A DNA stretch of 64,000 nt from an uncultured Balneola sp. (GTDB lineage Bacteria; Bacteroidota; Rhodothermia; Balneolales; Balneolaceae), in contig CABZWK010000001.1 of the NCBI GenBank assembly GCA_902529365.1, positions 1 to 64,000 on the forward strand. The letters are read 5' to 3'. The translations under genes were made by a program, and so were the position numbers. The notes below the pieces were generated by a model. That model was not told the DNA's origin and searched no databases. It was given only the letters and a program-made list of their open reading frames with translations. This document shows positions 34,483 through 42,879 of the stretch, piece after piece. Position 1 is the first letter of the stretch. Each line of letters starts with the position of its first letter.

Positions 34483-37416
34483 CTATCTGTTTAAAAGGTT
34501 TTCAAAATTTAGCTGTATGTAGTAAATGGCTCCAACATTTGGATTTGCAAATGAAGTTGTGTATCGCTCATTCAAAATGTTAGAACCTCCCACTTTTACA
34601 CTAGCATTAAGTGCGGGTAGTGCATAAGAAACTTGTGCATCAAGAGTTTGAAAATCTGGGATAATACCAGAACCTATAGATGACTGCCATAAGTAGGCAT
34701 CCTGCCATCTATATGTCATATTAAACCCTATTTTATCGGTCAATTTTCTGTTGCTTAAAGAGAAGTTATATCTCCATTCGGGCGTATTGAAAGCTACATT
34801 ATAGGTGCGTTGAGTCAAGTCATCTAAATCCTCAATTTTATTGTAAGTTGCATTACCGGATACTTTAAAGTTACCAAATAACATAAGGTCCGCACTTAAC
34901 CCAAATCCATAAGTATTCACATCGTCGTCCATATTGGTATCATAACCATATCGTTGTAGACCAATACCTTGGCCACCACCTGTAACAAAAACTTGTTGCA
35001 GGTCAGAGCTATGTGCAATACCCTCTGAGGTAGTATAACCGGTAGGAATTGCACCGGCTCCGGTTAATCCGCCAGCTATTGAATAGGCCTGTGTTACATC
35101 AATTTCAGCGCCAAAGTCTTGATACGTACTGTTGTAATAATAGAGATCTAAAAACAGTTTACCATCAAATAGAACACTTTTATAGCCTACTTCAAAAGTA
35201 GTAACTTTTTCTGTCTTGTATTCTTTATAGGCATCAGAAGCAACAATTAAATCACTCACATTTCCACTAGCTTGTGCAGCCTGTACACTCTCGGTAGTAT
35301 ACACCGTATTTTTGTCTAAATTATATCTGTCAGCAATTAATTCATTCCGTCCTAGAAGACGCCGGGTAACAACATCTAAATCAATATATTGATCTTGGGT
35401 GGTTGGCATTCTGAATCCCTTCTGATAAGATGCTCGGAGATTTTGGTTATTTGCAAACTCCCAAACAGCAGATGCTCTTGGTGATATTTGACCCTCAAAA
35501 TTTTCATTTTTATCATATCTCATAGAGGTTTGTATTTTTAAACTCTCTATAAGGTCTCTTGAAAGTTGTACATAACCTCCGTACTCATTGAAGGAAACCT
35601 CGTCACCATTTTCATCTAGTGCAAAAAGTGTTCCTTCAGAGTTTAGTGCAAACGTTCTAAAGTTAGCTCCAACCAAAACATTTGCAAATTTTATAGCTTC
35701 TCCAAAGTTGTAACTACCCTCATAATGGTATAATGCAGATTTATCTAGGAATTTAGCTCCTCCCTCAGATATTGCTTTACTTCTAAATTCATTCATACTG
35801 GCTTTGAATTCTTCACTATCAGCACTAGGTTGAGCAAACTCAGCAACTTGTCTTGCAGCATCATGAAGAGCATTATAGTTTGTAGCATTAATCGTAATTC
35901 CTGTAGGGTTGGCACCCGTTATATTACCACCTGTTAGAAAATCTATATATCCTCCAAAGTAAGCCGGTAAGTAATGTCGTTGATTAATAAGCGAAGCTAC
36001 CGTATTAGCAGCGTATGAGTCTCCGGAGTTTTCTTGCGTTGTGTAAGCTCGAATAGAAAAATTTGACCCACGTAGTTCTAATTTACCTGTCCATATGCTA
36101 AGATCATTTAAAATAAACCGATCATTAGCAGTATATACCGTATTTCCCAAACCAGCATTAAACTGAGCAATCGCCTCAATTTTATCATTCAATCTGTAAT
36201 GGAGAGCGGTACCAATTTTGAAATTTTCAGCTGTATTATCAACAAAGTCACTCTCTTTGTAACCAGTAGGTGTAAAAGCACCATTTATGCCATTTGGTAA
36301 CAAACTTCTTATGGCTATAAGTTGACCGGCTAATGCAGGATCAGTGGCTGGACTATTTATTTGAAGATCAGCTATAGTACCTATATCAATCATAAAGTCA
36401 CCATAGGTATTAACCCCGTCATAAACTCTATTAACGTCCCGCATTCTTTCAGAATTATTCGGTATACCCTCTACGGTAGCACCACTTTGATCTCTATAAT
36501 CAACCCCGACAAAATCTTGAGCATTAAGCCATGAGGCGCTTACTTTAAATGCAAATTTATTATTGATAGCTTGAGCGTATCTAAAACCAGTATCTTGATA
36601 CAAAGATGCTTCATGGTCTATGCCATCCTGATGAGTTGTTCCAACTTTGGTGCGAATATCTAATCCTTGATAATCAAAAGGGCTTTTAGAATTAAGTAAC
36701 AAAATGCCATTCATAGCATTAGGGCCATATAGTGCTGATGCTGCACCTGGAATAAGTTCAACACTCTCAACATCTAGTTCTGAAGCACCTAATATATTTC
36801 CTATTGGGAAATTTAAACCTGGTGCTTGCCCGTCAACGCCGTCAAGTAGTTGCACAAATCTAGTATTCCCATTTGAACCAAACCCTCTGGCATTTACAGA
36901 ATTGAAAGTGATACTTTGTGTACTAAAATCAACACCGTTGACATTACGAATAGCATCATAAAAGGAAGTTGCAGCAGTATTTTTGATATCTAGAATATCG
37001 AGCTTCTCAATGGATACTGGCGATTTCAGAATCGATTCCTCTACTCTAGATGCAGATACAACTACATCCATTCCAAATATTGTTTGCTCTTCTAGCACAA
37101 CTCGAATGTTACTTACATCATTATCCTCTATCAGTAACTCTTGCATTTGGAAACCCACTATAGAAAACTGCAGGGTTATTGGAGGATCTATTTGAACGGT
37201 AAGACTAAATTCACCATTCGCATTTGTTGGGGTCCCTACAACGGTTCCTTTAACGACTACGTTAACCCCTGGCAATGGGTCACCGTCTACGTCTAATACC
37301 TGCCCGGATACGGTGGTATTGATTTCGAGATTTGTAGTATTGGCATGTAGATTCACTGTATTATATGCCAAAAAGACAACCGTTAACAGCATAATTTGCC
37401 GCAGTATTTTACTCAT
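34483..37416 (-). CDS. TonB-dependent outer-membrane receptor (second)
   Basis: 977 residues. Signal peptide 1-25 (VNLHA), carboxypeptidase-regulatory-like domain 34-112 (VSGQVLDVDGDPLPGVNVVV), plug about 128-245 (DAIRNVNGVDFSTQ, VNARGFGSNGNTRFVQLLDGVDGQ, LYGPNAMNGILLLNSKSP), then a barrel. The protein ends NFENLLNR, without the terminal aromatic residue usual for barrels, though an NFENLL strand is close to the end. It looks like a siderophore/vitamin-class or lipid-related receptor, not a SusC, and has no SusD partner. The SGNH lipoprotein follows after 7 nt in the same operon. A promoter and LacI-type palindrome lie upstream. Confidence 0.93.
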   Translation of the reverse strand: MSKILRQIMLLTVVFLAYNTVNLHANTTNLEINTTVSGQVLDVDGDPLPGVNVVVKGTVVGTPTNANGEFSLTVQIDPPITLQFSIVGFQMQELLIEDNDVSNIRVVLEEQTIFGMDVVVSASRVEESILKSPVSIEKLDILDIKNTAATSFYDAIRNVNGVDFSTQSITFNSVNARGFGSNGNTRFVQLLDGVDGQAPGLNFPIGNILGASELDVESVELIPGAASALYGPNAMNGILLLNSKSPFDYQGLDIRTKVGTTHQDGIDHEASLYQDTGFRYAQAINNKFAFKVSASWLNAQDFVGVDYRDQSGATVEGIPNNSERMRDVNRVYDGVNTYGDFMIDIGTIADLQINSPATDPALAGQLIAIRSLLPNGINGAFTPTGYKESDFVDNTAENFKIGTALHYRLNDKIEAIAQFNAGLGNTVYTANDRFILNDLSIWTGKLELRGSNFSIRAYTTQENSGDSYAANTVASLINQRHYLPAYFGGYIDFLTGGNITGANPTGITINATNYNALHDAARQVAEFAQPSADSEEFKASMNEFRSKAISEGGAKFLDKSALYHYEGSYNFGEAIKFANVLVGANFRTFALNSEGTLFALDENGDEVSFNEYGGYVQLSRDLIESLKIQTSMRYDKNENFEGQISPRASAVWEFANNQNLRASYQKGFRMPTTQDQYIDLDVVTRRLLGRNELIADRYNLDKNTVYTTESVQAAQASGNVSDLIVASDAYKEYKTEKVTTFEVGYKSVLFDGKLFLDLYYYNSTYQDFGAEIDVTQAYSIAGGLTGAGAIPTGYTTSEGIAHSSDLQQVFVTGGGQGIGLQRYGYDTNMDDDVNTYGFGLSADLMLFGNFKVSGNATYNKIEDLDDLTQRTYNVAFNTPEWRYNFSLSNRKLTDKIGFNMTYRWQDAYLWQSSIGSGIIPDFQTLDAQVSYALPALNASVKVGGSNILNERYTTSFANPNVGAIYYIQLNFENLLNR

Positions 37417-37499
37417 AATGATTCCTAATTAATTATGATTGGTAGTTATATCCACTTATACATGTGCTTGTGTAAGTATGAGAAGCAATCTGTTGATGT

Positions 37500-37530
37500 A
37501 TTATATGTTTCAATTTACATATAAATGCAA
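37500..37530 (-). promoter_or_regulatory. Candidate promoter of the second TonB receptor operon
   Basis: On the minus strand TATAAT (37505-37500) is preceded by TTGCAT (37530-37525) at 19 nt; the latter overlaps the palindrome at 37526-37539. Spacing is longer than ideal. A 5' leader of about 80 nt would result. Confidence 0.35.
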
Positions 37531-37539
37531 GCGCTTCCA
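37526..37539. promoter_or_regulatory. LacI/GalR-family-type operator, site 3
   Basis: TGCAAGCGCTTCCA fits TGNAANCGNTNNCA and shares the AAGCGCTT core type with the site at 4987-5000 (AAGCGCTT there as well). It lies about 110 bp upstream of the second TonB receptor start and could also affect the divergent SGNH gene. Confidence 0.5.
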
Positions 37540-37731
37540 AAAAAGCATCACATCGCAGTAATAATAATAAATAGTTAACAAATACACTCAATTTTTTATG
37601 CTTTTGATTCGTTGCATCATTCCAATGAGTTTTCCGTATTATCATACATGTCATTACATAACACTTTATGTACCAGTCATTAATCTATGTATAGCTGAAT
37701 ATTACTACTGTCATTCAATTACTAATCCACT

Positions 37732-38463
37732 ATGCGTAATTTATTCATTCTCAGTTTTATTCTTTCCCTAAGCATAAGCGCTTGCTATGGACCAGAACCC
37801 ATTGAAAGTGACAATATGAAAAATACCAGAACAGTATATCCCAGTATTTCTTATTTAGCGTTAGGAGACTCTTACACCATAGGTGAGGCAATCGATTCTA
37901 CCCGCCGTTGGCCCGTACAATTGACTGATTCCCTTCGCAAAGTCTACAATCTTCGGGTAGATGAACCCCAGATCGTAGCCACTACAGGTTGGACTACCAA
38001 CGAATTACAGCACGGAATAGAACAAGCTGATTTAAAGGATAAATATGAACTGATATCTTTACTTATTGGGGTAAATAACCAATATCGTGGGTATGCATTG
38101 GAACAGTTCGAAAAAGAATATGAAGCACTAATTAAATGGGCGATTCAACATTCTGTATATGGAGCTTCAGGAATATTTGCCATATCCATACCCAACTATG
38201 GGGTCACTCCATTTGGACAAGCTCGTGGAGAGGATACAATTAGGGCCGACCTGTTAACCTATGACGCAAAAGCTAAAGAAATCTGCCAACGTTTTGGTAT
38301 TCCATTTTTTGATATAACCCCTATATCTGAACTTGCTAAAGATAATCCCACTTTCATCGCTGATGATCAACTGCATCCGAGTGGCTATCAGTACACAGAA
38401 TGGGTTCGGTCATTCGCTAGTCAGGTAGCAGATCTCATTGTGGATTGGCCAGGAAATGACTAA
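37732..38463 (+). CDS. Lipoprotein SGNH/GDSL hydrolase
   Basis: 243 residues. Lipoprotein signal with Cys18 (SISAC). Canonical SGNH blocks: block I YLALGDSYTIGE with nucleophile Ser47, block II around TTGWTTNELQ, block III LLIGVNNQYRG with Asn, and block V DDQLHPSGY with Asp212 and His215. It is likely an esterase, deacetylase or lysophospholipase of the envelope; substrate unknown. It is divergent from the second TonB receptor operon and convergent with a TesA-like SGNH gene. Confidence 0.9.
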   Translation: MRNLFILSFILSLSISACYGPEPIESDNMKNTRTVYPSISYLALGDSYTIGEAIDSTRRWPVQLTDSLRKVYNLRVDEPQIVATTGWTTNELQHGIEQADLKDKYELISLLIGVNNQYRGYALEQFEKEYEALIKWAIQHSVYGASGIFAISIPNYGVTPFGQARGEDTIRADLLTYDAKAKEICQRFGIPFFDITPISELAKDNPTFIADDQLHPSGYQYTEWVRSFASQVADLIVDWPGND

Positions 38464-38542
38464 AATATATATGGCTATTGCGATGTGATGATGGGACCAG
38501 ACTTTATCAGATCAAAGCTTTGTTGAATCAAAATAAATTAGA

Positions 38543-39220
38543 TCAATCTAATTCATTGGGTTTACTTTTGGTCATTACATCAACCAGATATCCCCAAACA
38601 TGTTGGGCTACCTTTCTGTGACCTTTCTCATTTGGATGTATTTGATCCGGTAAATTGAGTTCAGGCACTCCCCCCACCCCCTCCAAAATAAAAGGTATGA
38701 AAAGTACATCGTTCTCATGAGCTAACTCTACATACAATTCTCGAAACTCGAGGGTGTAATCAGCACCTAAATTTGGCGGCACTTCCATACCCGCAAGCAC
38801 TATTAATGACTTGGGATACTTAGCTTTTACCTTGTCGACAATTCCTTGAAGATTGGCCTTTGTTTGCTGTAGATTTAAACCCCGAAGTCCGTCATTACCC
38901 CCTAATTCTAGCACAAAAATATCTACTCCTTGCTGTAAAACCCAGTCTACTCTGCGAAGCCCGCCAGCGGAGGTTTCACCACTCAAACCTGCATTTACAA
39001 CGGTATAATTCAACCCTAACGAATCGATTTGCTGCTGTATTAACGCAGGAAAAGCTCTATCCGGATTAAGTCCGTATCCTGCGGTTATACTGTCACCAAA
39101 AAATAAAATCTTTTCTGGACTCTGTTGTGCTTGGATCCCTTGATAGTTTAGAAGGACAAACAACAACCCAATCATCGAAATAACCCGTTTGTAAAAGGTA
39201 TTGAAGAAGTGAGAAATCAT
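38543..39220 (-). CDS. TesA-like arylesterase/lysophospholipase (SGNH hydrolase)
   Basis: 225 residues from the ATG at 39220, which gives a usual signal peptide ending near YQGIQAQ; the frame extends to an ATG at 39259 (238 residues). SGNH blocks: ILFFGDSITAGYGL (nucleophile Ser44 in this numbering), VVNAGLSGETSAGGLRRVDW (block II Gly), ELGGNDGLRG (block III Asn), and DQIHPNEKGH (block V Asp and His). Close to periplasmic TesA/arylesterase of Proteobacteria. It is divergent from a YbbA-type ABC transporter, the same arrangement as E. coli tesA-ybbA-ybbP, which supports the assignment and a shared role in envelope lipid or secondary metabolite handling. Confidence 0.9.
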   Translation of the reverse strand: MISHFFNTFYKRVISMIGLLFVLLNYQGIQAQQSPEKILFFGDSITAGYGLNPDRAFPALIQQQIDSLGLNYTVVNAGLSGETSAGGLRRVDWVLQQGVDIFVLELGGNDGLRGLNLQQTKANLQGIVDKVKAKYPKSLIVLAGMEVPPNLGADYTLEFRELYVELAHENDVLFIPFILEGVGGVPELNLPDQIHPNEKGHRKVAQHVWGYLVDVMTKSKPNELD

Positions 39221-39459
39221 AAGAACTGTGTTTAACAAATTATGGTTGTAGTCGTACAAATGGTACCATATCTATCATGTTTATTAGATACACTCAAGTG
39301 ATGCTACCCTTTTAAGTATGTTGGGAAAATGATGAACGAAAAAATTATTACGAGCTTCATTTAAAGCTACTATACCTGATTAACCATGTTTTAAGATTAG
39401 AAATTAAATCAGATCAGACACTCCCAAATTAACCAGATTTATCTTTAATTCATTCTCCT

Positions 39460-40233
39460 ATGAGCGAAGCAATTGCATTATCACAATCCCAAACCGACTC
39501 AACTCAACCACCTATTTTACAGTTAGAACAAATTAACCGAAGTTTTAATAGTGGCAACAGTCAACTACATGTACTCAAGGACATTGAATTTAACATAACT
39601 AAGGGAACAAGCTGTGCTATTGTTGGACCTTCCGGAAGTGGAAAAACTACTTTATTGGGACTTTGTGCGGGTCTTGATACCCCTGATTCAGGCAGGGTAC
39701 TACTGGATGGAAGTATCTTGAGCGATATGAATGAAGATCAGCGGGCAGATATCCGAAATAAAAAAATAGGTTTTATATTCCAAAACTTTCAGCTTTTGCC
39801 TACCCTAACGGCCCTTGAGAATGTAATGGTCCCCTTAGAATTACGTGGTGGTAGTAATAATAAAATTGAACTAAGAGCGATAGAGTTACTAAGCAGTGTC
39901 GGCTTAAAAGATCGCCTAACTCATTACCCCTCTCAATTATCGGGTGGCGAGCAGCAGCGTGTTGCCATTGCTCGTGCTTTCATTAACGAACCAAGCGTGC
40001 TATTTGCAGATGAACCCACTGGAAATCTAGATGCTGAAACAGGTGACCAAGTCGAGGAATTACTCTTTAACCTAAATAAAGAAAAACAAACCACCTTAGT
40101 TATTGTTACTCATGACCTGCTTCTTGCCCAGAAGTGCGAACAACAAATACGTTTGCATCGTGGAGAGATAGCCGAGCAGCGCTTTGGCCAGACGCTGACG
40201 CAAACCGGTAGCATCCCTTCAATACCTGTTTAG
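39460..40233 (+). CDS. ABC transporter ATPase, YbbA/LolD/MacB-type
   Basis: 257 residues. Walker [10 protein letters not shown] at 56-64, Q-loop [17 protein letters not shown], signature [14 protein letters not shown], Walker [13 protein letters not shown] and switch His in VTHD. This is the MacB/LolD subgroup that powers mechanotransmission exporters or lipoprotein release. A short polar N-terminal extension precedes the domain. It is followed after 2 nt by its permease and is divergent from the tesA-like gene. Confidence 0.95.
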   Translation: MSEAIALSQSQTDSTQPPILQLEQINRSFNSGNSQLHVLKDIEFNITKGTSCAIVGPSGSGKTTLLGLCAGLDTPDSGRVLLDGSILSDMNEDQRADIRNKKIGFIFQNFQLLPTLTALENVMVPLELRGGSNNKIELRAIELLSSVGLKDRLTHYPSQLSGGEQQRVAIARAFINEPSVLFADEPTGNLDAETGDQVEELLFNLNKEKQTTLVIVTHDLLLAQKCEQQIRLHRGEIAEQRFGQTLTQTGSIPSIPV

Positions 40234-40235
40234 TC

Positions 40236-42770
40236 ATGAATAAATCAACTTCCAATACACTTTGGTTAATAAAAATGGCTTGGCGCGAATCTAGAACCCA
40301 CCGCGTTAAACTTGCTCTGTTTCTGTCGGCTATTGTGATAGGCGTAGCTGCTCAGGTATCCATAAGCTCCTTACGAGATAATCTAACTCAAAGTATTGAC
40401 AATCAATCCAAAGAATTGTTAGGCGCCGACTTAGAAGTGCGACATACTGCTCCTTTTGACACGGTTTTGAATGGGTTTTTAGAACGCCGATTCGATGAGA
40501 GTGCTGACATGGTCCGTTTTGCATCTATGGTTTCAGCTGATTCTGGATTTACGCGGCTCTCTCAAATATTTGCTTCTTCCTCTACCTACCCATTTTATGG
40601 AAGTATTAAAACCCAACCAATGAAAGCATTTGAGGAGTTTCAACGTGGTGAGGGTGCGCTCATCGATCAAAGTGTATTAGATCAATTTAATTTGAACTTA
40701 GGTGACACCTTAACAATTGGCCTGCGTTCTTACCCTATACTTGGAGGTATGCTATCTATCCCGGGGCAAGCTCAAGCAGGTTCCTTTTTTGGGCCTAGAA
40801 TATTTATTCCTATTGAAGGCTTAGAAGAGACTGGTCTTCTTCAAAGGGGGTCTAGAGTTGAATATCTACGCTATCTCACCTATCGTGAAGATCAACAACC
40901 CGAACAAATCCGTGCAGAATTGGATTCGCTACGAAATCTGAGCACCTTCGGCTTCGATGATGTTGAGGAGCGTCGTTCGGAAGTGAGTTCAGCCATTGAG
41001 CAGTTGAGCGACTTTTTAAATATGATCGGCTTCATTGCATTATTGCTTGGTGGACTAGGTATAGGTAGCTCTATGTTTGTATATATCCGGGAAAAAATAC
41101 CTCAGATTGCCATTCTTAAATGTGTAGGAGTCAAAGGTAAAGATGCTATACTTATTTTCTTATTTCAATCCTTCGTCATGGGGGTCATTGGTGCTTTATT
41201 AGGTGCTTTTTTAGGGGTGGGAATCCAACAAATACTACCCCTTTTAATTACTGATTTTTTACCGGTTGAGTTACAATTGTTTCTCTCCTGGCCATCGGTT
41301 TTAGTAGGGGTTGGTGTTGGAGTGTTGGTTACCCTGCTGTTTGCAGGTTTACCCCTGGTTGATTTAACACAAATCTCCCCCCTCCAAACTCTGCGGCAAA
41401 GCAGCATTGCTGCATCTAAAAATTTTAGCCAGAAGCGTCTTGCAATAATGGGGCTCATACTTTTAGGAGTTTGGGGATATGGTTTTTGGATGCTAGGTAC
41501 CATTGAGGCAGCTTCATGGTTTAGTTTAGGAGTCGTAGTACTTTCGGGTGTATTGGCGCTCATATCCATAGGCTTGATGAAACTAACCCATACACTTATT
41601 CGCCCACGTTGGCCTTATGCTATACGGCAAGGTTTATCCAACCTGTACCGTCCTCAAAATCAAACAACGACTCTTCTTCTGAGTTTTGGTTTAGGAATCA
41701 CACTTATAAGTTCACTTTACTTGACCCAGGACTTATTATTAAGTGCGCTTAACTTTTCTACATCTGACGATATTCCAAATGTTGCATTTTATGACATTCA
41801 AGCAGACCAGAATGATGGAGTAAATGATATAATTCGTGAATTAGACCATGAGACGCTTCAAAATGTCCCTATTGTAACCATGCGTTTAGAAGCAATGGGG
41901 GATGAATCAGTAACACAGATTTTAGCCGATACCTCACGAACTGCTCGTCGGTGGGCACTACAAAGAGAATATCGTTCAACCTATAGAGATTCTCTTATTG
42001 ACACCGAAATACTTAGCGAGGGTGGATTTATTGGGCAATATGAGCTAAATATGAATAATCTTACCAATGATTATGTCCCAATAACCGTCAGTTCTGATCT
42101 CATGGATGATTTATCGGCTAGTCTAGGAGATACCCTTCGGTGGAACGTGCAAGGAATTATCATTTCGAGTACCATTGTTGGTATTCGTGAAGTTAACTGG
42201 GAGGAACCACAGCCCAATTTCTTTGTGGTATTTCCAAATGGTGTACTTAACTATGCTCCTCAGTTTTTTGCCACAACTGTGCGTACATCAACCAGAGATG
42301 AGGCGCTTATCTTGCAGCAAGAAATTGTAAATCGATATCCGAATATCTCCGCACTTGATATTGGTTTACTTATCGAGTCATTTAGAGATTTTCTGAATCA
42401 AATCACCTTTATTATACAGTTTATTGGGCTTTTTAGCATTCTTACTGGATTTATTGTGTTGGCTGGTGCAGCCGCAAGCTCACGATTTCAGAGGCTAAAA
42501 GAGGCACAGCTATTGCGGGTATTGGGCGCTCAAAAACAAATTATTAAACGGATATTATTCATCGAATTTTTTGCAGTTGGTGGTCTCTCTTCCCTGCTTG
42601 GAGTGGGGCTTTCACTTGGGGTAAGTTATTTGGTTGGATATTTTGTATTCGATTTAGTACTTCAACCAAGTTGGATCATATTATCCCTGGAGGTTCTTAT
42701 TATCACTGGCTTAGTGACCTTGGTGGGTGCTGCGAATTCAAGTATTTCAGTTGATCGAGATAGAGCGTAA
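40236..42770 (+). CDS. FtsX-family ABC permease, YbbP-like
   Basis: 844 residues with two FtsX/MacB units: one helix near residue 30, three helices about 255-375, a central pair of helices about 400-460, a second extracytoplasmic domain, and three C-terminal helices about 725-835. LLGGLGIGSSMFVYIREKIP, then IAILKCVGVKG, is a typical FtsX motif; RLKEAQLLRVLGAQK is its counterpart in the second half. The 8 to 10-helix layout with large periplasmic domains matches YbbP, partner of YbbA. Probably exports or extracts a lipid or hydrophobic compound. Ends before a bidirectional terminator. Confidence 0.92.
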   Translation: MNKSTSNTLWLIKMAWRESRTHRVKLALFLSAIVIGVAAQVSISSLRDNLTQSIDNQSKELLGADLEVRHTAPFDTVLNGFLERRFDESADMVRFASMVSADSGFTRLSQIFASSSTYPFYGSIKTQPMKAFEEFQRGEGALIDQSVLDQFNLNLGDTLTIGLRSYPILGGMLSIPGQAQAGSFFGPRIFIPIEGLEETGLLQRGSRVEYLRYLTYREDQQPEQIRAELDSLRNLSTFGFDDVEERRSEVSSAIEQLSDFLNMIGFIALLLGGLGIGSSMFVYIREKIPQIAILKCVGVKGKDAILIFLFQSFVMGVIGALLGAFLGVGIQQILPLLITDFLPVELQLFLSWPSVLVGVGVGVLVTLLFAGLPLVDLTQISPLQTLRQSSIAASKNFSQKRLAIMGLILLGVWGYGFWMLGTIEAASWFSLGVVVLSGVLALISIGLMKLTHTLIRPRWPYAIRQGLSNLYRPQNQTTTLLLSFGLGITLISSLYLTQDLLLSALNFSTSDDIPNVAFYDIQADQNDGVNDIIRELDHETLQNVPIVTMRLEAMGDESVTQILADTSRTARRWALQREYRSTYRDSLIDTEILSEGGFIGQYELNMNNLTNDYVPITVSSDLMDDLSASLGDTLRWNVQGIIISSTIVGIREVNWEEPQPNFFVVFPNGVLNYAPQFFATTVRTSTRDEALILQQEIVNRYPNISALDIGLLIESFRDFLNQITFIIQFIGLFSILTGFIVLAGAAASSRFQRLKEAQLLRVLGAQKQIIKRILFIEFFAVGGLSSLLGVGLSLGVSYLVGYFVFDLVLQPSWIILSLEVLIITGLVTLVGAANSSISVDRDRA

Positions 42771-42812
42771 CCGCTCTTTTTAATAGTTTTAAGGCCTAGT
42801 CGGGCTTGAATG

Positions 42813-42844
42813 AAAAAAAAAGGCTTCAGTCACGAAGCCTTTTT
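42813..42844. terminator. Bidirectional Rho-independent terminator between ybbP-like and FadL-like genes
   Basis: AAAAAGGCTTC (42817-42827) pairs with GAAGCCTTTTT (42834-42844) around the 6-nt loop AGTCAC; an A-tract on the left and a T-tract on the right let it work on both strands for the two convergent units. Confidence 0.88.
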
Positions 42845-42879
42845 ACACTAACTACGGAGATTAATTTAGGATAATGAGG

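Larger units (their letters stand above)
37417..37731. other. Divergent intergenic region between TonB receptor and SGNH lipoprotein genes
   Basis: 315 bp without a convincing gene. It contains a perfect inverted repeat TTATATGT/ACATATAA at 37501-37524, the LacI-type palindrome at 37526-37539 next to it, and a TATAAT on the minus strand (37505-37500). The long frame on the minus strand at 37433-37654 has no family resemblance and covers this control region, so I do not call it a gene. Confidence 0.6.

Noticed and set aside
37433-37654. Minus-strand 73-residue frame in the divergent intergenic region
   Set aside because: Overlaps the candidate promoter, inverted repeat and palindrome, and has no family features.
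37776-37783. AAGCGCTT inside the SGNH lipoprotein gene near its start
   Set aside because: Within coding sequence and without the outer TG/CA positions of the operator pattern.
38536-38553. Inverted repeat AATTAGAT/ATCTAATT at the TesA-like gene stop
   Set aside because: GC-poor, two-base loop and overlapping the stop codon; too weak to call a terminator.
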